The position numbers and the translations under genes were made by a program. A stretch of 64,000 bases of DNA from Prauserella cavernicola (lineage in GTDB: Bacteria > Actinomycetota > Actinomycetes > Mycobacteriales > Pseudonocardiaceae): the NCBI RefSeq assembly GCF_016595675.1, contig NZ_JAENJH010000001.1, positions 806,001-870,000 of the forward strand, given 5' to 3'. Positions within the stretch are counted from its first letter, which is position 1. Every line of letters starts with the position of its first letter. The notes under the pieces are model-generated. The model did no database searches, had not been told where the DNA came from, and worked only from the letters and a program-made list of their open reading frames with translations. Shown in pieces: positions 26,701-35,262 of the stretch.

Positions 26701-27703
26701 GGACATGTTCGGCACCACACTCGAACTGCGGCTCGGCGATCCCGCCGACTCCTCGGTGAACCGCCGCAAGGCCGCCACCGTGCCCGAGCAGGCTCCCGGC
26801 CGGGGCCTCACGCCGGACGGCATGCACTTCCTCGCCGCGGTACCCCGGGTGGACGGACGCTCGACCGACGCCGAGCTCACCGAGGGAGTCGGCCACCTCG
26901 TCGGCGCCGTCAACGAGGCCTCCTCCGTGCGGGCGGCGCCTCGGGTACGGCTGCTGCCCGCCACGCTGCCGTACTCGACGCTGCCCGCTCCCGACGAGCG
27001 CGGCATCCCGATCGGGATCGCCGAGCGCGACCTGCGCCCGGTGCACCTCGACTTCGAGACCGAACCGCACCTGCTGCTGCTCGGCGACGTCGAATGCGGC
27101 AAGAGCACGTTCCTGCGCGCGCTGGCCACCGGCATCATGTCCCGGTACGGGCCCGAACAGGCCCAGATCGCGCTCATCGACTACCGGCGCAGCATGCTCG
27201 GCCTCGTTCCCGAGGACTACCGTGTCGGCTACGCCACCACCCGTTCCACCGTCGAGCAGATGGTGGGACTGACCGTGAACGCGATGACCAAACGGCTGCC
27301 CGGCAGCGACATCACGCCCGAACAGCTGCGCGAGCGCAACTGGTGGAGCGGGCCCGAGCTGTTCGTGCTCGTGGACGACTACGACCTCGTGGTGCCGCAG
27401 TCGCACGACAACCCGCTCACCCCACTGCTGGAGTTCATGACGCAGGGCCGCGACATCGGTCTCCACCTGGTGGTCACGCGGCGCTCCGGCGGCGCGTCGA
27501 GGGCGCTGTTCGACCCCGTCATCGCGCGCATCCGCGACCTGGCCTCCCCTGGCATCCTCATGTCGGGCAGCAAGGAGGAGGGCCCGCTGCTCGGCAACCT
27601 CAAGGCCGAGCCGTTGCCAGCGGGCCGGGGCAGGCTGATCACCCGGCGCGGTGGTGCGCAACTGGTGCAGCTGGCGCACCTGTCGCCAGGGGTTGCCGCG
27701 TGA
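23702..27703 (+). CDS. eccC: Type VII secretion ATPase EccC (three FtsK/SpoIIIE domains in one chain)
   Basis: The frame encodes 1,333 residues. The start is taken as TTG at 23702, preceded by AGGAG at 6 bases; it gives MGTVIVKRP, the conserved EccC N-terminus. Two membrane helices (about 40-95) are followed by three ATPase domains. Walker A sites lie near residues 482 (GATGSGKS), 844 (GGPRSGKT) and 1127 (GDVECGKS), and Walker B sites read VIVDEF, LVVDGW and VLVDDY. Only the first has the Asp-Glu pair, as in other EccC proteins, where domain 1 does the main work and domains 2-3 bind substrate signals. Unlike ESX-1 of mycobacteria, the protein is not split into Ca and Cb. Confidence 0.96.
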   Translation: MGTVIVKRPLRRPAPELPSGDVVLEPPPENPSPSGKSWTRMLMILPMLGMAGGMAVMMGASRGFGPIMFVAGGLIGIGLLGMVAFQVLNQAGQGASKQDMVVSRRRYMRRLSQLRAQVRETITRQREAMLYRHPDPDRLWSTVRSARLWERRPGDWDFTVVRIGLGQQELATPLVPPETKPIDELEPLCAMALRKFVTTYSTVADLPIAVALRGFSQIYVTGERARTRGFARALVAQLGGFHAPGDVLLAFCVHPEQRERWEWAKWLPHAQHPTKLDAVGQLRLVASTVIALEAMLDDVLASRPRFDARAAPVDGAAHLVVVLDGGAKDGSEHLMVEGGTEGVTLLNLTDAPPRILDATTLVLEIADDGSLTSRTMDGSGSVGRADALAEPDAHALTRALAPLRLSALAVSGEQPLAGTLELTSLLGLGDPYEFALSRAWASRANRDRLRVAIGVQADGRPMELDLKESAQDGMGPHGLLVGATGSGKSELLRTLVLGLAVTHDPEILNLVLVDFKGGATFTKLDRLPHTSAVITNLADELHLVDRMLDAIQGELLRRQELLRKAGNYGSQRDYEKARAAGAPLEPLPALLVIVDEFSELLTARPDFIDMFVQIGRVGRSLGVHLLLASQRLEEGKLRGLDSHLSYRIGLRTFSAMESRAVLGLPDAYQLPRSPGNGYLKTGTDELTRFRAAYVSGTHRRDGAERTADAGGTRADPVRDFSTRYAVPVTDDPAEQTGQTKQPQDTDDPEDTAGAETLLDVLVDRMRGQGKAAHQVWLPPLAEPPTLDQLLVPLVHHPERGLTTEATGEHGALRAVAGIIDMPFEQKRETYRLDLQGAGGNVVVVGGPRSGKTTVVRTIVSSLALTHTPAEVQFFCLDFGGGGLTAMRELAHVGGTATRREVDQVRRSVAEAHNLLLEREQRFAEHAIDGMATYRRLLRSGKFAEDNFGDLFLVVDGWTTLRTEFEDLEPVVAELVNRGLGFGVHVVATCNRWMDLRMNTKDMFGTTLELRLGDPADSSVNRRKAATVPEQAPGRGLTPDGMHFLAAVPRVDGRSTDAELTEGVGHLVGAVNEASSVRAAPRVRLLPATLPYSTLPAPDERGIPIGIAERDLRPVHLDFETEPHLLLLGDVECGKSTFLRALATGIMSRYGPEQAQIALIDYRRSMLGLVPEDYRVGYATTRSTVEQMVGLTVNAMTKRLPGSDITPEQLRERNWWSGPELFVLVDDYDLVVPQSHDNPLTPLLEFMTQGRDIGLHLVVTRRSGGASRALFDPVIARIRDLASPGILMSGSKEEGPLLGNLKAEPLPAGRGRLITRRGGAQLVQLAHLSPGVAA

Positions 27704-27761
27704 GGCTTGACTTGACAGTGACAGCTCTCGTCCCACGTACACGGCGGCACCCGGAGGCCCC

Positions 27762-28532
27762 ATGAGCAATCTCGACGCCGACCTCGGTTCCTTCCGCACG
27801 TTCGGGGAGAACGTCGCGAGCCTGCGCGAGGGCCTCCAGGACCACCTCAGCGCCGAGGGCGCGCTGTTGCAGGGCGGGGCACAGAACAACCAGTTCAGCA
27901 CCGGCTTCTTCCCGCCGGGACGGGAAGCCGAGAGCGTCGCCCAGTGGAGCGCGGAGGAAGCGCAGCTGTTCCTGGCCGACGCGATGCAGAATCTCACGGT
28001 GCTGTCGTCGGCGGCGCACATCATCGCCGACCTCTACGGCAGCGGCGACGACATGGGCGCGGTGAACCTCAACACCATCCAGTTCGCCTTCGACTCGCCC
28101 GGCGCCAGCAGGCCTGCCGGGCTGTCACCGCACGTCGACGGCACCACGGTGGAGGACCTCTACGACCAGCCCGCGTCCGGCGGCGGCGCCGCACCGAGCT
28201 CCGCCCCGGGTTCGGACTCCGGTTCCGCTCCCGAGCCGGAGCAGTACACGACGCACCAGACCCACCCGCACGCCGGACTCACGCACACCCAGCATGTCAC
28301 CGAGGTCCGCGACGAGAACGGCGATCTGGTGCGGCGCACCATCAACCACGAGTTCCACCACAGCGACGGCACGGTCGAGATGCACACCGAGAAGCAGGAT
28401 CCCGACGGCAGCGCCGAAACCTCGGGCCACCGCACCATCACGCCCCAGGGCGACCCGGTGACCACCGACGACTGGACCGAACTGGCCGAACAGCAACAGG
28501 CCGAGATCGAGCAACAGGCCCCCGGACTCTGA
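27762..28532 (+). CDS. ESX-associated protein of unknown function
   Basis: The frame encodes 256 residues from an ATG with GGAGG upstream. The first ~110 residues look helical, a central Ser/Pro/Gly-rich linker follows, and the C-terminal part is rich in His, Thr and Glu (HQTHPHAGLTHTQHV) and probably forms beta hairpins. It has no signal peptide. It lies directly after eccC and before a WXG-like protein, so it may be a secreted substrate or an Esp-like accessory protein. I do not recognise a family. Confidence 0.75.
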   Translation: MSNLDADLGSFRTFGENVASLREGLQDHLSAEGALLQGGAQNNQFSTGFFPPGREAESVAQWSAEEAQLFLADAMQNLTVLSSAAHIIADLYGSGDDMGAVNLNTIQFAFDSPGASRPAGLSPHVDGTTVEDLYDQPASGGGAAPSSAPGSDSGSAPEPEQYTTHQTHPHAGLTHTQHVTEVRDENGDLVRRTINHEFHHSDGTVEMHTEKQDPDGSAETSGHRTITPQGDPVTTDDWTELAEQQQAEIEQQAPGL

Positions 28533-28563
28533 TCCGTCCGACCACCAGACAGGGGGAGGACGC

Positions 28564-30612
28564 ATGTCCGGCGACGACTACTACGGCGCGAACCAGCATC
28601 ACGGGCCGAACGGGCCCGGGCACTACATTCCCGGCGAGGACGACAGCAGTGTCGCCGACAACTGGCATCCGTCGGTCATGGGCGGTCCGCCGCCCACCAG
28701 CGCGCAGAAGCTCGAGTACGGGGTCGCCGAGGGGGCCAGCGGCACCACGATCGAGGCCATCAACCTCGAGATCACGGGCGAGCAGCCGGGCAACGTCGAC
28801 GATCGCGCGGGTCAGTTCGACAAGCTCGCGAACCAGCTCTCGACAGTGAGCAGTGACCTGCGAGCCCAGGTCGAGGGACTGGACGCCAACTGGGAGTCGC
28901 CGTCGGCGAAGGCCGCGTTCCTGCTCAGGGTCGGGACCACGCTGATGTACCTCGACGACTGGCAGGAGTCGGCCAGCGACAGCGCCAGCGCGCTGCGCGG
29001 ACTCGCCGGTGTCATGCGCGAGACGCAGGAGGAGATGGCCGACCTCTGGACGAGGTACGAAACGGAGTTGGCAGACTCCCGGCCTGATGGGTCCAGCGGC
29101 GCCTACCTGCCCGCCAAAGACGGAGGCAACGCCGAGGTCAACGAGAATGTGGGCAAGCCGACCGAGTCCGAGACCAAGGAGAAGTACAACCAGCTCGCCA
29201 TCACCTTGGCCAAGGGTGCCGCGGCGGACTACCTGCCCTACACGCAACGCATCGCCGGGGCGCGGGGACCCAAGATGACGCCGCTCGACGGCGTGTTCCA
29301 CCCGGGTGCGTTCGGGCTGCCGAACCTGCCGGGCGGCCCGCCGGGCGGTGCACCCGGAGCACCGCCCGGTTTCGGTGGCGCCCCGCCGCCGGCGTTCGGC
29401 GGCGGCGCCACGACGATGGCCGCGCCTCCTCCCGCCGCGGCCTCCGCGTTCTCCGCACCACCGCCACCGCCCGCGTTCGCCGGATCGGCGGCTCCCACGG
29501 GCGTGGCGCCACCCGGCTTCACCGGCGACACCGCACCTCCGCCAGGCGCGCTCGCCCCACCAGGGCCGTCGGCGATGCCCGCTCCCCCACCGGGCATGAC
29601 CGCTCTGACACCGAACTCGCTCACCGGAATGCCCCGGCCCGGCGGGTCGCCGCGACCGCCCGGGACGCTCACCGGGGCGAGCACGCCGCCCGGTTTCCGG
29701 GCCGGTGGAGGCGCGCAGAACCTCGGGGTGCTGCGCTCGCCGGGGATGACGGCACCGAGTTCGCCGACGTCGCTGACCGGCGGGGCGCCTGGCAGCACTC
29801 TCGGTACGCCCCCGGGATCCGGTCTGAACCCGGGCACCGGAATGCCCCCGGGGTCCGGCATGCCGCCCGGACAGCAGCCGAACCGCAACGCGGCACAGCG
29901 ACCGGGAGACGGACGCGGCGCCCCCGGCGCGCCGGCGTTGCCGCCCGGCGCTCCCGGCCTGCCTCCGAACGGAACACGTCAGTCCACTCAGGACAAGTCC
30001 GCCCCGGACGGATCGGCTCCGGCACACCGGCAGCAGGAGGCGTTCCTGGCCCCACCGGGCGCACCACCGCCGGTGCTCGGCGCGAGGGACCGCAAGCAGA
30101 CCCGCCCCGGCGGGTTCGCCGAGGCGCCCACGGCCGCCGCGAGCGCACCCGGCACCGACGCCGCCCCGCCGGTGCTGGTCAACCAGCGCCTCGGGCCGCC
30201 GCGCCGCACCTACACCGAACAGCGCGCCGAACGCAGGGCCGCCCAGCGGCAACGTGAGCTCGACCGGCGTCGCGGAGCCACCCCGGCCTCGGAGTTCGTC
30301 AGGGGACTTCCCGACGACGCACCGGCCGTGCTGGCGGGGCGCACCGAACCCGCCCGCACGGAACAGCCTCGGCTCGAGGCGGAGGTGCCCGCGGCGCTGC
30401 GCCCGAGCACCGCGGTCCCCGAGGTACCCCTTGCCCCAGCGGTTCGGGCCGATCGCTCGGATCGCCGCGTCTCCGCCGAGCCCGCCCGGAAGCCCGCCGC
30501 GGTCACCGACGAGAACGCGTGGGAGGTTTCGACGCCTGGAGGTCCCGTGGTGTCCGGATCGGACTCCGCCGCACCCGCTCGCCCCGACACCGCGCCCGTT
30601 CTCGGCAGATAG
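28564..30612 (+). CDS. WXG/PPE-like ESX protein with long Pro/Gly-rich tail
   Basis: The frame encodes 682 residues from an ATG with GGGGGAGGA upstream. Residues ~75-170 are helical with a WES turn, like the WXG domain of ESX substrates. Residues ~240-480 are very rich in Gly, Pro and Ala (repeated GGPPG and PPGFxG units). The C-terminal ~200 residues are charged and Arg-rich. It resembles large EspB- or PPE-type substrates of actinomycete ESX loci. The low-complexity region suggests a disordered stalk or surface protein. It is 18 bases upstream of the response regulator. Confidence 0.78.
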   Translation: MSGDDYYGANQHHGPNGPGHYIPGEDDSSVADNWHPSVMGGPPPTSAQKLEYGVAEGASGTTIEAINLEITGEQPGNVDDRAGQFDKLANQLSTVSSDLRAQVEGLDANWESPSAKAAFLLRVGTTLMYLDDWQESASDSASALRGLAGVMRETQEEMADLWTRYETELADSRPDGSSGAYLPAKDGGNAEVNENVGKPTESETKEKYNQLAITLAKGAAADYLPYTQRIAGARGPKMTPLDGVFHPGAFGLPNLPGGPPGGAPGAPPGFGGAPPPAFGGGATTMAAPPPAAASAFSAPPPPPAFAGSAAPTGVAPPGFTGDTAPPPGALAPPGPSAMPAPPPGMTALTPNSLTGMPRPGGSPRPPGTLTGASTPPGFRAGGGAQNLGVLRSPGMTAPSSPTSLTGGAPGSTLGTPPGSGLNPGTGMPPGSGMPPGQQPNRNAAQRPGDGRGAPGAPALPPGAPGLPPNGTRQSTQDKSAPDGSAPAHRQQEAFLAPPGAPPPVLGARDRKQTRPGGFAEAPTAAASAPGTDAAPPVLVNQRLGPPRRTYTEQRAERRAAQRQRELDRRRGATPASEFVRGLPDDAPAVLAGRTEPARTEQPRLEAEVPAALRPSTAVPEVPLAPAVRADRSDRRVSAEPARKPAAVTDENAWEVSTPGGPVVSGSDSAAPARPDTAPVLGR

Positions 30613-30630
30613 CGGGCGACGGCAGCGACT

Positions 30631-31320
30631 GTGCGCGTTCTGATCGTGGAGGACGACGACGCGGTCGTCGGGGCGCTGTCGGCCGTGCTGCTCCACCACG
30701 GCCACGACATCCGGGTCGCCAGGACCGCCGCCGAGGCGCTCGTCGCCGTCGACCCCGTCGACCCCGTCGTCGGCCATCTCGACGTGGTACTGCTCGACCT
30801 CGGGCTGCCCGACCGGGACGGCACACTCATCTGCCGCCGGATCCGGGCGAGCACCGACGCGGCGCTGCTCATCGTCTCCGCGCGCGACGACGTGCGGTCC
30901 CCGGTCCACGGGCTCGACCTCGGCGCCGACGACTACCTCGTCAAGCCCTACGACTCGCGCGAGCTGCTCGCCCGGCTCAACGCCGTGGTCCGCAGACGCG
31001 CGGTGGCACGCGCGGCACCGCCGCCGCCCCGCGTGCCGTACTCCGGCAGGGTGCGGGTCGACGTCGGCGGCCGCGAGGTGACGGTGGACGGATTCCCGGT
31101 GCGACTGACCCGGCTGGAGTTCGACATTCTCGAACTGCTCGCCCGCAGCCCCGGCGTCGTCGTGCGCTACGAGCAGATCATCAGCGAACTCTGGGAGACG
31201 TCGTGGCGCGGCGTGCAGCGCACCCTGCAGGTGCACATCGCGTCCCTGCGTTGCAAGCTCTCGCCCGCCGACAGCATCGAGACGGTGCGGGGCATCGGGT
31301 ACCGGCTCCGGGACGGCTGA
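30631..31320 (+). CDS. OmpR-family response regulator
   Basis: The frame encodes 229 residues from a GTG. A receiver domain with acidic pocket EDDD, phospho-acceptor D56 (VLLDLGLP) and VKPYD lysine is followed by a winged-helix DNA-binding domain (RVRVDVGGREVTVDGFPVRLTRLEF onwards, shown here by its position at residues ~135-229). The kinase gene starts 4 bases after its stop, so they form one unit. Its place inside the ESX locus suggests that it controls ESX genes; the target is unknown. Confidence 0.93.
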   Translation: MRVLIVEDDDAVVGALSAVLLHHGHDIRVARTAAEALVAVDPVDPVVGHLDVVLLDLGLPDRDGTLICRRIRASTDAALLIVSARDDVRSPVHGLDLGADDYLVKPYDSRELLARLNAVVRRRAVARAAPPPPRVPYSGRVRVDVGGREVTVDGFPVRLTRLEFDILELLARSPGVVVRYEQIISELWETSWRGVQRTLQVHIASLRCKLSPADSIETVRGIGYRLRDG

Positions 31321-31324
31321 CGCG

Positions 31325-32713
31325 GTGCGAGCCAGGTTGCGCGCCGTCATCGCGCTGCTCATGGCCGGGGTCGTCACCGCACTGTCCGTGCCGCTCGCCA
31401 TCAGCCGGATCGACGTCGGCCAGCAGGAACTGCTCACCCACCGGCGCGATGAACTCCGGGGCCTGGTGTCGATGGCCGAGGCCGGCAGCACCGGCGGCGG
31501 CCGCGGCTCGTTGCTCGCCGAGTTCCGGCGCTACGAGCGGGTGCACGACGTGCGGGTGGCACTGTTCGACCCGGCCGCGGGCGTACGGCTCGCCTCCAGT
31601 GACACGTCCCGCTGGGCGGACGCCGACGTGCGCGCACGCGTGACACGGGCACTGGACGGTCGCCGTGACATCGCGGGCCCGCTCGTCCTGCCGTGGCACG
31701 ACCGCGATCTCGTGGTCGCCGAACCGGTGACCCGGGACGGAGCCGTCCTCGGCGCGCTGGTGACCCTCTCCCCCAGCGACGAACTTCGCCGCTCGGGCGC
31801 CGTCGTGCTGGGACTCATCGCGGTGGTCGCGATGCTGACGCTCGCGGGCTGCGTCGCGGTGGCCTCGCGCATCGCGTCCTGGGTGCTGCGGCCCATCGAG
31901 CAGCTCGACCACGCCGCGCACGAGTTCGGCTCCGGCAGGCTCGCCACGAGGGTCGCCGCCGCGGGCGGTCCTCGCGAGCTGCGCAGGCTCGCCGGCACCT
32001 TCAACGTCATGGCCGCCCGCGTGGAGGCGGCGATCGACCGGGAACGCCGGTTCGTCGCCGACGCCTCCCACCAGCTGCGCAACCCGCTGGGCGCGCTACG
32101 GCTCCGCATCGACCAGCTGGAGTTCGCGTTGCGACCCGGCCACGAGGAGGAACACGATCACGTGCGGAGGGAGGCGGAACGGCTCGGGCGGATACTCGAC
32201 GACCTGCTGCGGCTCGCGCGCGCCGATGCCGGAGTGGGCGAGCCCGCGCTCGTCGAGGTCAGTGGCATCGTCGACGAACGGCTGTTCGCGTGGGCGCCGT
32301 TGGCGAGGAACAGGCGCATCACGGTCGTCGGTGGTCCACACGCGACCGCACACGCGTGGCTGGAGCCAACCGCGCTGAGCACCTCGCTGGACGTAGTGCT
32401 GGACAACGCGCTCAAGTTCACGCCCCGCGGCGGGACCGTCACCATCCTGCTCCAGCGCGAGGGCGCCGAGCTCGCGCTCTCCGTGAGCGACACGGGACCC
32501 GGACTCGAGCGCGACGAACTCGGCCGCGTCACCGACCGGTTCTGGCGCAGCCCGCGGCACCAGAACGTCGCGGGAACGGGGCTCGGACTCAGCATCGCCA
32601 GGGAGCTGCTGCGCACGCACGGCGGGCGCGTCGACCTGGCATCGGGCAGCGACGGCGGGCTCACCGTGCGGCTCGTGTTCCCCGCCGCCGAACACAGCCT
32701 GCGGCACCGGTAG
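31325..32713 (+). CDS. Sensor histidine kinase paired with the response regulator
   Basis: The frame encodes 462 residues from a GTG. Two membrane helices (about 7-27 and 158-182) enclose an extracytoplasmic sensor of ~130 residues. A HAMP linker, an H-box (ASHQLRNP, H249), an N-box (LDNALKFTP) and G-boxes (DTGPGL, GTGLGLS) follow. It is a HisKA/HATPase_c kinase of the CseC/SenX3 style. The signal is unknown. Confidence 0.93.
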   Translation: MRARLRAVIALLMAGVVTALSVPLAISRIDVGQQELLTHRRDELRGLVSMAEAGSTGGGRGSLLAEFRRYERVHDVRVALFDPAAGVRLASSDTSRWADADVRARVTRALDGRRDIAGPLVLPWHDRDLVVAEPVTRDGAVLGALVTLSPSDELRRSGAVVLGLIAVVAMLTLAGCVAVASRIASWVLRPIEQLDHAAHEFGSGRLATRVAAAGGPRELRRLAGTFNVMAARVEAAIDRERRFVADASHQLRNPLGALRLRIDQLEFALRPGHEEEHDHVRREAERLGRILDDLLRLARADAGVGEPALVEVSGIVDERLFAWAPLARNRRITVVGGPHATAHAWLEPTALSTSLDVVLDNALKFTPRGGTVTILLQREGAELALSVSDTGPGLERDELGRVTDRFWRSPRHQNVAGTGLGLSIARELLRTHGGRVDLASGSDGGLTVRLVFPAAEHSLRHR

Positions 32714-32952
32714 CCGGTCGATACTCGCCGGGATGCTCAAGTATTGCTCAAGAAAGCTGCGTGGCCGGACCACGCACCCGTAGCTTGTCGTTGTCGCGCA
32801 CGGACAAGGAGGCCCGGGGATGCGAGCACACCCGGGCCTGCTCGGCCGTGCGGCGAGCACGGGCACGCGGCGGTCCACTGTGTACCGGTCCAGTCCGCGG
32901 CGTGCGCCGAACCGGGGCGTGCTCCCGGTTCTCCGGCTCACGCGGCCGGATC

Positions 32953-32992
32953 GAGGATCCCCCACGCCCTCCCCCCGGCGTGGGGGATCCTC
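32953..32992. terminator. Bidirectional hairpin between kinase and eccE-linked genes
   Basis: A perfect 16-bp stem (GAGGATCCCCCACGCC with GGCGTGGGGGATCCTC) and a CTCCCCCC loop lie in the 298-base gap between convergent units. The gap also holds AAGGAGG followed by an ATG at 32820, but the frame after it runs through this hairpin and looks non-coding. Confidence 0.8.
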
Positions 32993-33011
32993 CCGTTCCC
33001 TTCACCGTTGC

Positions 33012-33953
33012 TCAGCGCAGACCGGGGCGGCCGAGTGCTGTGTGCTCGGCCCCGCTCGGGTTCGTCCACACGTAGCGGATCCCCGCGCCGGTCTGCAGCG
33101 CGAGCATGTCGTCCTGGAGGAGCTGCAGGGCATGCACATCCCTTGCCGAGAGCCCGCGAGCCGAAGCGAAGGCACTCGCCTCGTCGGCCGTCAGCCGTTG
33201 CGTCAGCACCACGTCGGCCGCCTGGAGCTCGCCCACCCCGCCCGGAGTGAGCCGCCTGCGCACGACCAGGCGCGTCTCCCAGGGCACGTCCACGGGCTCG
33301 GTCCCGTCGGCGCCCTCGCCCTCACCGAGATCGTCCACCCGCAGCAACGGGACATCCGCGGACGCACCGGTGCCGAGAGGGGAACCGGGAGGCAGCACGG
33401 CGACCCGGTCGGTGCGTCCCGTCGCCCACTGGCCGAGATGGCGCCAGGCCCCGAACCGGCCGGTGAAGACCACCGCCCTCGCGCCGAACCCGAGCGAGCG
33501 GAACACCACGAGCTGCGCGCACCAGAGCCCGCCGAGCAGCACCACGCGCGCCGGACGCGGACCGAACAGCGTCAGCGGCACGGGGCCGCCCGCCTGGTCC
33601 CTGCCCAGCGACAGGCCGACCGACCAGCCAGTGAGCTGCACGCGGTCGAGCTCGGCGTCCGGTGCCGTGTGCCAGCCGACGCGCAGCCTGCTGAGGCCGC
33701 GATGCCTGCGGGTCCGCCAGTGCGCCTGTGCGGCCGGGTCACGACGGACGACCTCCTCGGCAGGGGGTGGTCCTGGTGGCGCCGAGGGCGCCGACTGCGG
33801 CCGGGCGGCTGCCGGTGGCGCGGCGGGTGCCCGCGCTGACGCGCTCGCCTGCGCCGCGTCAGCGTTCTCCGCAGGCACGGGCGCGGACGGAGCCGGGGCG
33901 GCGAGGTGCCCGCCCTCGGGGTGTTGCCGAGGGCTGAAACGGGGTGCGGTCAC
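33012..33953 (-). CDS. ESX-associated protein of unknown function downstream of eccE
   Basis: The frame encodes 313 residues from a GTG that overlaps the eccE stop by 4 bases (GTGA). The first ~70 residues are a Pro/Ala-rich, probably disordered tail. The rest is a compact domain without membrane helices or known catalytic motifs, with a conserved-looking WRTRRHRGLSRLRVGWH stretch. Tight coupling to eccE suggests a cytosolic accessory role in the ESX machine. Confidence 0.75.
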   Translation of the reverse strand: MTAPRFSPRQHPEGGHLAAPAPSAPVPAENADAAQASASARAPAAPPAAARPQSAPSAPPGPPPAEEVVRRDPAAQAHWRTRRHRGLSRLRVGWHTAPDAELDRVQLTGWSVGLSLGRDQAGGPVPLTLFGPRPARVVLLGGLWCAQLVVFRSLGFGARAVVFTGRFGAWRHLGQWATGRTDRVAVLPPGSPLGTGASADVPLLRVDDLGEGEGADGTEPVDVPWETRLVVRRRLTPGGVGELQAADVVLTQRLTADEASAFASARGLSARDVHALQLLQDDMLALQTGAGIRYVWTNPSGAEHTALGRPGLR

Positions 33954-35068
33954 CGGGCCCCACCCCCGCTCGGCGCGGTGGCGTAGACGGCGGGAGCGTG
34001 CTCACCGTCGAGGCGGAACAATCGCCCTCCGAGTCGTTCGGCGAGCTGCCGCGCGCTCGCGCACGCACGCTCGTAGTCGGCCGCCACCGCGGCCACCCGC
34101 ACCAGACACCGCAGTGCCATGCCGTCACCGACCGGTTCCAGCAGCAGCGTCAGACTGGTCTGCCGCGCGGGCAGTTCCCGCAGCGCCGCCAGCAGCGCGG
34201 TACCCCGCTCGGCGTCGGGCCAGGACTCGAGCCAGAAGCACCCGTGCCGCACGTCCCCCGCCTGCCACGAATCCCACCGCTCACCGACCCGGGCGGCCGT
34301 GGAGCCGAGCCCACAGGAGCGGGTGAGCGCGTCGAGCAGCTCGTCGCTGCTCAGTAGCCGCGTGCCGAGCCCGCGCCTGCGCAGGACGCGCCCGGCTCGC
34401 CTGGTCAGCTCAGCCAGCACCGCGGGCACGTCCACGCGGACGTCGGCGTCGTCCACCATGGACTCCGCCACGGCGCCGGAGTCGAGGCGCACCGCCACCC
34501 AGATCGCGCCGTCGGGCGGACCGGCGCCGGGCACGGTGTGCGTCACCACCTGCAGCACGGCGCCCGACTGCTCGGCCTCGCGGACCAGCCGCGCCAGCGC
34601 CGCGAGCGGCAGGGGCGGTCTCGTCCGGTCCTCCGGCGCTGGTACGACCTCGAGCGCGGTGAACCAGCCCGCGCCGTCGCTGCCCATACCGAGCGGAGCT
34701 CCGCCGGGGCCGTCGATGTTCTCCACCACCAGATCCGGCACCAGCTCGCGCACGGCGCTCAGCCGCACATCGCCGTCCCCGTCACCCGCCGCGCCCAGCC
34801 TGCCGCGGTAGCGCAGCCACAACAGCAGGTGCTCGCTCCACCAGCGGCCATGCGAGCGCCCGAACGTCAGGACGACGGCGAGCACCCCGACGACCGCACC
34901 GGTGATCAGCGCCCACAGCTCCTGGACGACCACGACGAAAATCGTCACCTGGACGGCCTCGAACACCAGCAGTCTGCCCACGCCGACCGCGCCCACGCGG
35001 CCGGGACGCCTGCGCGAGCGGAACCACGATCCGGGCGGCACCGGTGCTGTCCGCGTGCTTCTCACCAC
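33950..35068 (-). CDS. eccE: Type VII secretion protein EccE
   Basis: The frame encodes 372 residues. Two N-terminal membrane helices (about 30-70) with a following RWWSEHLLLWLRYR segment and a large soluble domain match EccE, the peripheral subunit of the ESX complex. Tandem GTG codons at 35068 and 35065 are possible starts. It is divergent from the sigma factor gene across a 194-base gap that must hold both promoters, though no clear boxes were seen. Confidence 0.88.
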   Translation of the reverse strand: MVRSTRTAPVPPGSWFRSRRRPGRVGAVGVGRLLVFEAVQVTIFVVVVQELWALITGAVVGVLAVVLTFGRSHGRWWSEHLLLWLRYRGRLGAAGDGDGDVRLSAVRELVPDLVVENIDGPGGAPLGMGSDGAGWFTALEVVPAPEDRTRPPLPLAALARLVREAEQSGAVLQVVTHTVPGAGPPDGAIWVAVRLDSGAVAESMVDDADVRVDVPAVLAELTRRAGRVLRRRGLGTRLLSSDELLDALTRSCGLGSTAARVGERWDSWQAGDVRHGCFWLESWPDAERGTALLAALRELPARQTSLTLLLEPVGDGMALRCLVRVAAVAADYERACASARQLAERLGGRLFRLDGEHAPAVYATAPSGGGAR

Positions 35069-35262
35069 TCATCCGACGATAGCCACACGACGCCAGGCTC
35101 CCCCGTAGTCGATCCGCACCTGCTGTCCGCGCGTGCGGACGCACCGCGCTGACCTGCGGCTGCGCGAGCCGCTACGGGTCGCGCGACGCCCGGAGTGACG
35201 TCAGCGGGGTCGGCGAATCTGGGTACCACCGGAAATAACTGGGCACTTGAAGGGAACCGCTG

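Noticed and set aside
28438-31491. A minus-strand open frame of 1,017 codons.
   Set aside because: It is antisense to the WXG-like protein and the response regulator, whose domains are unmistakable; its own translation has no recognisable fold.
32820-33839. A 339-codon frame after the strong ribosome site at 32806.
   Set aside because: It runs through a 16-bp terminator stem and then antisense to the eccE-linked gene, with non-coding composition.
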